64,000 nt of DNA from Coprinellus micaceus. Its lineage: Eukaryota > Basidiomycota > Agaricomycetes > Agaricales > Psathyrellaceae. The notes beneath the pieces are model-generated. The model ran no database searches. It had not been told where the DNA came from and saw only the letters and a list, made by a program, of their open reading frames with translations. Of the stretch, positions 25,201-36,000 are shown piece by piece. Every line of letters starts with the position of its first letter. The first letter of the stretch is position 1. The DNA is taken from the NCBI GenBank assembly GCA_951394405.1, contig OX596336.1, positions 4,865,594-4,929,593 of the forward strand, written 5' to 3'. A program made the position numbers and the translations under genes.

Positions 25201-25880
25201 GACGTCGAATGTATTCGTGCTAGCAAGAGAGACTCGACGCGTGTCAGCGCGTCGAGCGGTCGAACCCTCCTCGCGATTGCCCCGTAACCTTCGGTGTCCG
25301 TAACACGATGGGAACTAGGATGAGGCCGCCATATGCGCGAACACGGTCTGCCCCCACGACAGGCCCCAGGGCTTCGGGAACGATGGTCCCCTGATAGGCT
25401 ATGGTTTCGACAACGGCACAGCCCACAGGAACCCCTCGTGCGTGTTCCAGTGCCCGAGGTATGTCGGGAGCCTTCCTTTCCGCACTTCAGAGACTATGAG
25501 TACCGGAAGGCACCTCAAAAATAGGTCGATATGCACGTTCTGCCGGGTTGGACGGGGAATCCAACGTCGCCGTGGTCACGGGTGCTTAAGTGCTGCATGG
25601 CGTTCCGACGTGGAAATGGGTTAGACTGGGTAGGCACCCGTGGGCGTCTCCGATGGAGTTGACGTGTAAATGCGTTGGGTTCAAGTATGAGGAGAGAAAA
25701 TATGTATGACAAATGCCGGGATACAGACAGTGAATCAAAACAGAATTACAAATACCATGACTCCAGTCTACGCTCCACACTCTACGTTTGCCCGAGGCAC
25801 CAGGCACGAAGTTCAATAACGAGACCTTCAAACTACACCCCACCGTCGCACAAGCACTTCCTCACGCGTCTTCCCGCATC
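22213..25880. other. Gene-free stretch
   Basis: The first 250 bp are the 3' flank of the ZF-B unit, including 'cgaggaaagctggaa', shared with the ZF-C unit at about 30632. Beyond that I see no convincing gene. A copy of repeat R2 lies at 24409-24495 and a region near 23410-23450 resembles 6160-6200. A long open frame at 24681-25223 has no ATG at its start and no recognisable domain. Confidence 0.4.
24409..24495 (+). repeat. Dispersed repeat R2, copy 4
   Basis: AGATCATGGTGGTCAAGCAC, CGTCGTCATCAATATCTGG and GCTCCCACGCCCCTATCTC. The most complete of the four copies. It lies on the + strand like the others. Confidence 0.5.
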
Positions 25881-26210
25881 TCAATCCAGGTCTCCCAAAG
25901 CCCCTTCCGCGCGATACTTTCTAACCTCAAGGACGAGGTACTCCCCGCCCTCCTGTTTAACCAGCCCACGAACAACAATATCCGTGTTCCGCGGGTCGGC
26001 GTTCTTGTGGTTGCACAGAGTCTGAATGGCACTCGCCAGCCCCGCAGGCATCGAAGACTCAGCCATCGTGCCGTGCATCATAACGAGAGCGTACGGTGGG
26101 GGGATGAGCAGTTGTGCGAGGACGGTCGATCCGTCGAGTGAGCGCCTGGCGGGGACCGGGAGGTCGGCGGTGGTGGGCGTTGTGGTTTGGGTGGGCGGCT
26201 GAGTGGACAT
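25881..26210 (-). CDS. Gene G: small protein of unknown function
   Basis: An intronless 109-aa frame starting at ATG 26210 (MSTQPPTQTTTPTTADLPVP) and ending GALGDLD at a TGA. A perfect TATATAAA lies 43 bp upstream of the ATG, which decides this start over earlier in-frame Met codons. The first 20 residues are Thr/Pro-rich. The core reads RRSLDGSTVLAQLLIPPPYA, then a Met-rich MMHGTMAESSMP, and a C-terminal NADPRNTDIVVRGLV...GGEYLVLEV segment expected to form beta strands. I do not recognise the family. Two damaged copies (46.2 kb and 6.8 kb) keep the core pattern. It could be cytoplasmic; no signal peptide or membrane segment is visible. Confidence 0.6.
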   Translation of the reverse strand: MSTQPPTQTTTPTTADLPVPARRSLDGSTVLAQLLIPPPYALVMMHGTMAESSMPAGLASAIQTLCNHKNADPRNTDIVVRGLVKQEGGEYLVLEVRKYRAEGALGDLD

Positions 26211-26252
26211 GGGGCTTGTGGAGTTGTGAAGAGAGATGGGGACGGAGTGGGG

Positions 26253-26260
26253 TTTATATA
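26253..26260 (-). promoter_or_regulatory. TATA box of gene G
   Basis: TATATAAA on the minus strand, 43 bp before the ATG of gene G. The decayed copy at 46.2 kb has CATACAAG at the matching place. Confidence 0.6.
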
Positions 26261-26428
26261 GGTTCGAGGTGTGCCACACATTCATAATGTTGAGACACGT
26301 CGCAGTGGCTTCGTAGCTCCGCAACCACAATGCCGTTGTAAGGCGACATATCGAAAGGAATGGGACTTACATGGGTGAATGGGCAAAGCTATGAGTGGGC
26401 CAGATGATGTACATCGAGATAGTACTCA

Positions 26429-26875
26429 ATGGCAAAAGTACAACGGAACAAAGCGCGGGCCACACTGTCGCGTAGGTCATTCACTTTCACCAAACAATTA
26501 GATCGGGCCTCCTTTAAACATGAAGGGGAAGAGAACGTTTTCCTCTACAAACTCCATACTGCGTCATTGACCGAAGCTTCCCTGAGTGACGAGTCCACTC
26601 ATAGAGAAAGGTTCGTGCCCATAGCCAGGGCGGCCTACGCGAAATATTATGAAGTAAGGCCATAGTAGGAGGGAGGCCCGATAAAATGGAAACAAATCCG
26701 TAGGCCCAGCCAAAAGGACGAAGATATGAATGCTGCCGAGATGAACGTCTCGATGAAGACGATAAAGGCGGAACGAGAGGACAGGAAACAAGCGACGGGG
26801 AACGAAATGAACACGGACCAGCGATCCCTGACAGTCACCGCCCCTAGTTCTCAGCCGCCGCGAGGAGCACGTTGA
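26429..26875 (+). CDS. Possible two-exon charged protein (weak)
   Basis: ATG at 26429 opens 75 codons (MAKVQRNKARATLSRRSFTF...) ending at a GTAAGG donor. A 63-nt intron ending CAAAAG leads in phase to exon 26717-26875, 52 codons of charged, helix-prone sequence (KTIKAEREDRKQ). The total is 127 aa with no known domain. A hydrophobic open frame on the opposite strand (26838-26647) competes with it, so at most one of the two is real. Confidence 0.22.
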
Positions 26876-27659
26876 AACATGGGAGATCTTTTCCCTTGAG
26901 GAACGCAGGTCCCCAGTATGTATTCACCTCCGTTGAACGGCAAACGTGCCCAGTCCGTAGAACGGAGATAGTTGGACCTGGGGGCTAGACGAGGGAGAAG
27001 GTCGTCGGGAAGAGACAGGAGACGGGTAAGGAGAAACAGCATTATGCATCTAATCCAGGAAGAGCCAATTTTGAGGAGATTCCAACGAGAAACCACGGGA
27101 ACAATCGCACTCGACGGCCCGTCGGCGCGCGTAGCCTCTACCGTTCGACCTCCAACTCACTTTCGCTCGGGCTATGGAGTTCTGGCCTGAAAGGGTCAGT
27201 GCGGAGCGTTTCATCGTCCCTTTCGCTTGCGAAGCTACCTAGTCCCCTACTGGCATCTAGTAACAAGGGCCAGAGGTTCAATGCGGCGTGTCGAGTGCAC
27301 GGAGCCTCACATCTGCGCGTAGCGGAAGGGGGATCGAAACGGACTGGCAATTAGGATCTCGGTCGACCTTGGCTTAAAGGAAAGAAACGCACCTCAGCCA
27401 ACCACCCCTTCAACCAAGTTTCAGCTCATCTCAAGCCCGCACGCGCCCAAAGATCGCAGACCCGTCCTTTCGTACACTCAACCCCCTTCGTTGAGTCCTA
27501 CTGCTCGTGTTAGTTCGGCGCGACGACGACACGGTGCTGTGCTGCATGACAGTTGACCGCGTTGGATCGCTGCGGATGGTGATCGCATCGTAGAAGAACG
27601 AAATGAACAGAGAAGGGTAGGAGAGGGTTCCATGAATCCGCCCAAAGCGCACATACCCG

Positions 27660-27790
27660 GCCTGATGATGGTCCAAGATCAACCCTTGTCGTGGTGGATG
27701 ACAGCGAGCGCCGTGTGCTGTCACCATTCACACGCCGGCGTTCTGCCCGTCACGTTGCTTTGGGCGCTTAAAGTGACAGAGGTCTAGATT
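27660..27790 (+). repeat. Dispersed repeat R1, copy a
   Basis: Blocks 'gatgatggtccaagatcaac', 'gacagcgagcgccgtgtg', 'tgtcaccattcacacgcc' and GGGCGCTTAAA (27762-27772) in a fixed order. The same order recurs at 48185-48290, 53045-53235 and, inverted, 62480-62710. A tail-only copy is at 42860-42900. Confidence 0.6.
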
Positions 27791-29524
27791 CGACGACTAT
27801 CGACCGACCGGTCTTGTTGAAGGCAGTACAGGAGCCTGCCCGTTCTTCGGACTGATGATACCTGGCGCATGGGTGATTTACTTACATACGCCCGGTAGAG
27901 TTCGTTGGCGACTGAGACTTAGTCTGTCGAACAACGGAAAACTCCTATCCTCGTACAATCAGTCATTCGAGGAACCTAGTACGTGGGAGACACCCTGCCA
28001 CCCACTATGGCCAGTTTGGCGTGGGTAAGGACCAACACATGGTCCTCTGCGCGACACAACGATCTGCTGACCCAAGGAAGAAGAGCTACAGGTTGACTCG
28101 TGTCCCGGGCTAGATGCTCCCGAGGGGAGGGAACATCATGGGCGTGGATTTCGTTTATGGGGTGAGCGAAAAGTGGGCCCAGAATTTCTTCCCTCGGACA
28201 ATGCAGAGGAACACCGCCGCGAGAGCCACGAGAGAGACTGAGACGGAGTTGAGACGGACACGCCTCCGCACCACGAGCTGGCGTTATTGACGCTGTTTAA
28301 ACTCGGTGGTATTAATGATTTGCATGCTTCCCATCGAGAGTAGAGAGCGCCCAAAGTTGGTTCGATATCTTCGGATCCGTCAACGGGCGCTTCATCCCGC
28401 ATTGAACCGCACACTGCCAGTGCGGCATCCGGGTCTCGTATCGAGCGTTCCTTTGACTCTCTGCAAGGGATTCCTTGGGCCAACCACTCCCGTACTCCTA
28501 GTTCAAACCGATTGTCCTAAGGGCTATTCTTCCCCCCAGAACGTCAGAGGTGACTTGACGACCATGGGGCCAGTTCCACCCGCCACAACCTTCCCCTCTG
28601 CCTCCGAGTCCTACGGTGCCAAGGACTAGGCTGCTGTCTCCAAGAAACGACGCCGACAAAGTTAGGCGCCATATTAGAAAGAACATTCTTATCTACCCCA
28701 ATGTCATCGATGCCGACCGGAAAACCTGCCTGAGCTCATCTCATTTCAACCCCGTTACCGGTGGGCGGGTTGGACGGCCGCCGATTCTTTTTTGGAATGA
28801 TGAATTTTTGCCTTCGTGTGCCGTTGCTCCGTTATTTCGCTCGCAGAGCGCTCAGCAGACTGCGGAAGTCAAGCCATCCTAGGTCCAGCCTGAGGAGTGG
28901 CGGTGCGGTCAAGGCAACAATAGATCGTAGGGCGTATCAGGTGCATCAGATATCAGATCGAAATACAAAGTAACGAGAAGGAGGAAGTAATGAAGTATCG
29001 ACGAAGTGATGATCAATGGAATCATGGGCGCGAAACATACAGTGACGTACTTTGTCCGAAGAGATGCATTCTTGAATTGAAGGTAACCACATCGACGCGA
29101 TTCTCTTTAAACCGCGTTGTTCGCGCACTCTTGGATAGTCCTTCCTTGAGCCGTCAGAAATGCGCCCACACAGTGCGGCTAAACGAAAGAAAGACCAGCT
29201 CGACTTCCGGGATATGGGGTTTCGCAGCCTGGCTAACACTTCACATCATGCAACTCAAGCGCCCAAAAGCGCGCCGGACAGTACTCTGGGAACGAAGGGG
29301 TACGCCAAGGAGATTGAGACTGTCGCAACTGATTGCGGTTTCCAGGAACGTTAGTCCACAGCTACACATTGTGAGCGCCGATGTTTTGTTTCAACGGTGC
29401 GTAATGCCGGCACGGGGACAGAGGCGGTGGAGTAGAACATGGATTGCGTACGTTATGCCCTTTGTCACCTTGATGGGGGCATCGTAGGCGGATATAGGCC
29501 GCCACAGGTAGTGCCAGGGAAAGT

Positions 29525-29530
29525 ATAAAT
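29525..29530 (+). promoter_or_regulatory. TATA box of ZF-C
   Basis: TATAAATGTCGAG, 87 bp upstream of the ZF-C ATG, aligned with the other three. Confidence 0.75.
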
Positions 29531-29611
29531 GTCGAGCACTAGCGCTCCGAACAGTATCTCAACAGCCACTTTCAACACACTCTCCACTCTCCAACCAATC
29601 CTATTCCCAAC

Positions 29612-30092
29612 ATGCGATTCAGCGCTATCACCCTCGTTCTCGCGGCCCTCGCCCCTCTGTACGTGACTCGACGTCGAGGAGATGAACACCTCGCTGACCA
29701 CATTCTTTTACAGAGCCCTTGCCCACTACAGTGACGACTCTCTCGCTGCGCGAGATTACGACGATGTTGTCCTCGACGCTCGTGAGGTGTTCGAAGAACT
29801 CGGATTCCACGCACGCGCCCTTCAAAGCGCGGCCTTGTCTGCTCGGCGCCTCGAGCACCTCGAAGTTCGCATGGCCGAGCTCGAGGAGGCTCTAGAACTC
29901 GAAGCCAGGGATAAGAACCTCTACAAGTGCCCGAAGTGCTCCAAAGCTTTCGCGACTCTCGCTCAGCTCCAAGTGCGTCGACATCTCTGATCCTTTGAGA
30001 TCTGCGTTACTGACTATTCCCTACTTCCACAGGCCCACACCAAGACTGCGCACCCCCCACCAAAGCCTTCCCCCAGGGAGAGGGGTCTCTAA
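29612..30092 (+). CDS. ZF-C: predicted secreted protein with one C2H2 zinc finger
   Basis: Exons 29612-29658, 29714-29972 and 30033-30092 (introns 55 and 60 nt) give 121 aa. The signal peptide MRFSAITLVLAALAPLALA is followed by HYSDDSLAARDYDDVV, a helix rich in Leu, Glu and Arg (about 55-83), and the finger: Cys88, Cys91, Phe95, Leu101, His104 and His109, which matches the consensus C-X2-C-X3-F-X5-L-X2-H-X4-H exactly. The tail is PPPKPSPRERGL. Compared with ZF-D, the 259-bp exon 2 has 12 differences, of which only one changes the protein (Glu to Gly). That argues that the protein is made and selected. The location of action is inferred only from the signal peptide. Confidence 0.9.
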
Positions 30093-30482
30093 ATCGGCTG
30101 AACGTATTGCGGCGATGGACCGTGGACTACTGGCAGATTCTTGAAGGGTTGTCCAACATCGAAAGTCCAATCCATGCATGCGCCGCATCTCTTCCAATCC
30201 TGTACCCACTCGTACATGTAGTGTCGGCCCCGTAGTAATCTACTTGTGTATGTCCTGAAATCTTCAGTGATATCATTACTCGTTTCCATTCGTTTCGCTT
30301 TATGCCTTGTGACCACGTTACTCCGAGAGGGTTATACGCGGAGTGGCTTACCGAGGTCCAGGACTACCCAACCCCTTCGACCCAACCCTATCACCGGCAG
30401 CCTGAAAGTCCCCCGCGTGAATAACGTTGAGGCCGGCGCCTTAGCTCGTCCATCGAACTCGGGGGGGTGAGACTTGAAGCGA

Positions 30483-30499
30483 CGAGGATGACTTCCTCG
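30483..30499 (+). other. Small hairpin in the 3' flank of ZF-C
   Basis: CGAGGA, a 5-nt loop, then TCCTCG. The counterpart of the hairpins after ZF-A and ZF-D. Confidence 0.35.
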
Positions 30500-31364
30500 T
30501 TCATTCCATCGAGGGTGGAAGTCATCGCGTGAGCTTTCGCATTTACCATTGAGGTGGTTCACGCATCGTACGCGAGAGAGGTACTTGCTGACTCCGATCT
30601 GTGCTTGTGCCGTTTGGGAACGACGAGCCTCGAGGAAAGCTGGAAAAAATAACCGGGATTACCTCAGGACACCGGGTAAGGGATATTTACATAGGATATT
30701 AGTGGCGGAAGCGTGAAGCCGAGTGGAGCGTGAATGGAAGCCTTCGAATCTACGCGGTCTGACCGGTCTGCAGTGGAAACCTCAGAACAGCGTTCACGGA
30801 GGGAGGCCAAGTCAAACTCACCTTGGCATAAGAAACTGGGTCGCCTTGCTCGCCATTTCCAGGTCTGGATCCCTGCATTTTCTGGGCGTGTGCTTCACCA
30901 GCTCGACATCGAGAAGCGGGTGGGACAACCAATGTTTTGTGCAGATTACCTGTGATGCCCTCCGTCCCGACGAGCTGTAATACAATGAATAGCGTACATC
31001 GATCTATGTTCATTGCGGTTATCGCTTCCGATCTTCCTTTTATCTCCTGATGTAACTCTTGCTACGAATTGTTTTCGAATGCTTGGGGTATAATGCTATG
31101 ATACAATATCTACATGAAGTCCAATGACCCCTAAACCAGAAGCTCGATGCTCGTCCTGCAATCAGCTACCCGACAATTGCTGTGAGTCGGGGTCACAGTT
31201 TAAGTCAGTGGGCGTGGACTCTGCCCATTACCGCCTTCCGTACTCATGATGAGGTCGGATAGGTGAAACGGTTGGTTCAGCGTCTCTCTGAGCCCTTCCC
31301 TCGCAGTCAACCTAGCCCCGTACTCCATGAGTAAGGCGGCTCCTCGACGTGATACTGGATGAAC

Positions 31365-32964
31365 TCACATGCTAACCACCGAAATGACGTACACTGAAAA
31401 CAGATGAGGTGAATTCGGGGCCAGCGAGGAGCGTTGAATGAAAGCGCATTCTGGAAAGGGTGAAAAGACGCACCATTGGTGTTGGCTGAGAAAGGGATGA
31501 GGCTTTAGATGCGGTGGTGAGAGTAAGGCCAGGGGAGCAAAGTCAAGTAAAGGTAGATCACTCACCAATATGCCGTTCCTAAATCCACCTGGAACTGTCG
31601 TGGTGTAACATTAGTCAAGCAGATCATGAGGGATGGGGGGCCGGGGCCTTACCAACAGGATAGTTGAAAGCGCTAGAAAGCTAGTCCAATCCGTTAGTAC
31701 CAGCAAAGTCATCTCAGTCGAAGTTGACGAACCTGGTGACAATACCACGATTGATAGTGTACACGGCGATTTTGTGAAGAAGGTTTTTGGTTCTGTGAGA
31801 GTGCAATTGCTCAGAGGCCGGCTCGAAGGAGGGGTTGAGGGACGGAGAATCACATGACTCACCTTCGAGTGCTATCTACGCACGTTGTCCGTAATATGAG
31901 AACTAGGGCAGCTGTGACAAATATGTCGCAAGCAGCCGAGGCAGACCCGTGGATATATACAGACCTCTGATAGCGATTAGCCTCGGCTCGTTTCTTCCCA
32001 ACGGGAGGGACTTACGGCGGCGTAACGCGCGTACTTTCTCTCTTCGGTAAGTGTTCTAGAACGAGCCCTGACAGCGAGAGCGGATTCAGCCCACGGAAAG
32101 GGAAGGTAAGTGATCAAAACGCACATTATCACTACCTGAACTGGATACCCATCATCAGTTTCGTGGTCAATGTTCGCGGGACAAACTGGGGAGTGGATCT
32201 GACTTACTCATTCCTCCACCTACTTGCGTCAGAGCAAGACCGAGCTGTGGTGGATCGGCGTGAAGTATAACAAGGTTACTATTATCACTCACAATTGGGA
32301 CTACTGAATAGCGTAGAGGACTATTCAAATTTCGCCCCACTGGGTGGGAGGTGTCAATGAGTGGTAACGAGAACGAGCTTCGACGAACCTTTCCAAATCC
32401 GGACAGAGTAGAATCTATTGGAAGTGTGAGATTGGCAGCATAGCCTTACAGTAACGGAAGTATTCTTACAGCTGGGCAGCAAAAGCCGTCAAAATCTAAA
32501 TCGTTTTAGAACAAGTCGTCGCCTCTAGTGATGACACCCACTATACACGCTACTCGGCCCTGGAAAATCGTGGTCCTGGGAGTCAGTCACAGGCGGGGGA
32601 AGGGACAGTCAATCCAGCACGTACCGTTATCGACCTAGCCGGGAATATGAACATTAGATCCCACAATAAAACTCAATGTGTAGAGGACACACGCGTAGAT
32701 ATGATTGCCGCGTTCCGGTACGTCGTTCTCAAGCACGAAGAACCGGTACGTGTGGTGGTTTGCGAAGGCAGCCTCCAGCATGGACAGGATGCCAAGTGCC
32801 CACACGAGAACCTTGGTGGAGAGTGGGTCGTCTCGTGAGTGCGACGAGAGGTAGCGTATAACAAAAAACTGAGGCGATGATGGAGTGGAGTCGGTAAGTG
32901 GAGTGTGTCAATCTTTCGTAGGTAGATTCTGGAGGGAGTACGCACCAAGGCAACCCCAAAAAGC
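31365..32964 (-). CDS. DUF6534-like multi-pass membrane protein (5' end unresolved)
   Basis: Many short exons on the minus strand. The clear ones are: 32964-32946 (LFGVAL); 32868 downward (FFVIRYLSSH, then VLVWALGILSMLEAAFANHH); 32495-32470 (ILTAFAAQL); 32414 downward (FYSVRIWK); 31966-31863 (IHGSASAACDIFVTAALVLI); 31793-31733 (TKNLLHKIAVYTINRGIVT); 31680-31653; 31594-31566; and a last frame ending near 31365. The order and spacing of these motifs, especially SAxxD in a membrane segment followed by LxxKIxxYTINRGxxT, match the basidiomycete DUF6534 family of roughly seven-pass membrane proteins of unknown function. I could not place the start codon or every internal exon (around 32.5-32.7 kb the frame is uncertain), so it may be partly degraded. 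The segment it sits in is absent from the otherwise matching ZF-D unit. Confidence 0.65.
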
Positions 32965-33029
32965 CTGCGAATGGAGCAACTAGGGGGTTAGGACAAGGAA
33001 GAATCGTGGAGGGATCAAATGGCTCGCAC

Positions 33030-36000
33030 ATGGTCGTCACAATTGTGGAAATCATTTGGCCGCCCGCCCAGAGCTGGAACGTGAGCCTGACACGCGTCGT
33101 GGTTACTGTCCTTTGCGAGATCGATAGCATAGCGGGCAGTTGACGCATAAATACGGTGAAAGCACAACGGCCGGAGAGGCGGAAGGGGATCAGTGGAGCG
33201 TCGTATACCAGCGAAGGCTCAGGGGAACAGGGGTAGAAATGAACCAGAGCGCGGAAGCCGGTGTTCAAAAGTTCAATGGTTCAACGGTAGTATATGTAGT
33301 GACCCATGGCTATCATTACCATGACATCTTGTGGACATACCCTGTCCAGCTGTCGTAAGTAATTTCGAACAACCATTCATTCGAAATTGGACTCTAGTTG
33401 GTGGATGCGCTGGCCAGTGCGGCCAGGGCGTTCACCCTGCAGGGGGAAGAGGATCCCCAGGGTCCGCAGGGTTTGGATGCGACCCCGTCTAGTCTTCCCA
33501 ACGCAATGCACCCCTCGGGAGAAAGGTGGGCCTATGCTACTTTTGTAGGAGGGCGCTTCGACATCAGACCCTGAATGATGCATGCCCCCTTCCATTCCAT
33601 CGCGCTCTGAGTGTCGTTGGGTCCGAGTTGGGTCGACGGGGAGGTGCTACTTTCTCTCATGGGGGTGGTAAGTGTTCCATTTCTTGTTCCCGCCCTACCC
33701 ACCGTAGTCACCGGCGTTGCGGATTGGTTAATATTCACAGCTGTGGAGTGTCCTCACCGTCAACGCAGCACCCAGGCCTCAGGCGCCCGGTTGAGTGGCT
33801 CGATGCGGATTACTGGGGGATTCTGGTAAATATGACGCCACGCAACCTGCGCTAGGTTTAGACTCTTCGGCTCGCCAACCGAGAAGGGTGGGTCGAGGCC
33901 TTTTGAATTGAAGTGAGTCTTTCAAGTCCCACCCGAATTTGATTGTAGACGGCCCTGATGGGGCGTTTAGAAAGTGGTATCCTGACCGCTACCCACCCCA
34001 CCATACAATCTCCGGGAAGCGGGTCGATGTATCTTATAATACTCTCCTCAGTTCTCTCAGCCTTGTCATGCACGACGATGGGATTCGATCGGATCCCGAG
34101 GAACACGGATTGGCCTCGCCCATATGTATTCAAATTGGCAGAGCATATCTCGGCGTCGCAGCATCTCAAGCTCGGCAGCATCCCTTTCCGTCACTCTTTG
34201 CCTTCCTCCTTCCATATCGGGTCGGGCGCTTACCGCAAGATCCCCGCTGCCCCTAGAACCACGTCGAATACTTCGGTCTGTCCCTGGAAATCCCTCCGAG
34301 CTTCAACGCATGTTCGCAAGTCGGGTCCGATTCATGACATCAATTCACGCCTTGCGCGTGCAATCTGTAAGCAAAAGGTTCAGTGTTCCGCGGAGGATGG
34401 GGATGGGTGGAGAAGAAGGGAGGTTATAATACCCCATGTGTGGCGGCTGGGGGAGGAGGCGAATGGGCGGGGAATTCAGAGAGCTCGCCTATGAGTGGCT
34501 GAAAGTGCGCACCCGACTCGAGCCGGTGAGAGGAGAAGCTTCGCATTTGAGCGAAAGGAAGGGATGAAAGCAAGTAAACATGAAAAAGAGGTGCTTTTAT
34601 TCATAGCTCCTCGGTTGGCGAACTGCCTAGGTAGTAGAACAAAGTGGGAGAGAGAGGCGTCTAAAACGCGAAAGTCTTCCAAGGTCAACGTTCGGAAGAA
34701 TCGGGAACCCCAAACGAAAAGAAAGTCTCGGCGACTCAAGGAAGAACTAAACCATTGAGGAATACAGGACCTCAAGCGTCCTAGACTTGAGGACGAACAA
34801 GCGCCTTCGACGCTGGTCAAGTACCCGGTGAAACATCGTCGAAGATCACCTACGAGGGCCTATGCACAGATGTGGGTCAACACGAGATCGTTTCCGCCGA
34901 TACCGCAGGATCGGAGAATGGGGGATAGAAGAAGGGTGTTCGTCCTTGCTCAACGAAGGTTGCTCGCAGGGCATGCCGCAGAAGTGCTCGATGTGAAGCG
35001 CCCAGAACGAGGTTGGAGGAAAAATGAAGAGATTAGGAGTGGACGGCTGCCCGGTCGTTGGTGGGGGCGATGACACCGAAAGACCCCCTGGATGGCTGCA
35101 AAAGAGGCAGCGGGTTCCCTGCCGGTATTGCGCATCAATCGAACAAAGTAGCACAAGATCCAAGCTAGTCGCCGCCGTCGCGAACAAAAGGCAGGCCTTA
35201 ATTGTCTCCACTTCAGACTCTTCGAGACAGGGGGGGAAGAGATAGCGGAACGGGGGACAGAACGAGAACAGCAGATTGTGGTGGTCGAGAACATCGATGA
35301 AGAAGGGCCCACCACGTTCCCGGGGTTTGCCGGCGGGATCTGAATGCTATCCAGACTCCGGTTTGGGCCTGTGCACTATCTCCGTCGCTTCCTTCCAACC
35401 ACCATCTCGTCGCCTTAGCACATCCGTATCCGCATATCGGATTATCTCTGGCAACCCTCTAGGCTACCGCCTGGACAAATATCTTGCTTGGACCCTGTTG
35501 AGACCTGATCTGGTACACTGAGGCGCAATGGCCTGGCTCTGACATGCCCTAGTGACTCGTGTGCGCAAAGAGTGTCGCATCCAAGTGGCCTCCGCGTAAT
35601 ACAATAGCGGACGTTGTCCCTCCACCCTCAGACAGCTCCTCACCATTACTATCGCCACCTGGGTCTTTCTCGATAACAGCGAGGAATACGGTCACTGTCG
35701 TCGATCTCTGGATCATTCCCCCCGTGTTACAGCCCACCGTCTACGTTTGTGTCCCACGCGACGTCCGATCCGATTGGCCGAACGACCCTACGTGACCTCC
35801 TTGTGGAATGCCCTGTGTACCGTCTTTCTTCAACGCAAGACTCCATTCACGATGAATGTATCTTGCGACCCCCGCTTTCAGTCGAGCCGATAGTCAAGGG
35901 AGTTCTGCTGGTGCGGGGCCTTGGAACTCGGTGCCAGGGCGGACCGGTGGTCGCTATTCTTCCATCTGAGCTTAGAAGCTCTGCGTGCCTTCCCCTGTCG

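Larger units (their letters stand above)
27268..30870 (+). repeat. Segmental duplication, unit carrying ZF-C
   Basis: Aligns in the same orientation with 47578-51610, which carries ZF-D. Left end: 'gggccagaggttcaatgcgg' in both. Right end: an almost unchanged block around 'ccaagtcaaactcaccttgg'. Non-coding identity looks well below that of the ZF exons. The copy here lacks the 225-bp transposon found in the other. Confidence 0.8.
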
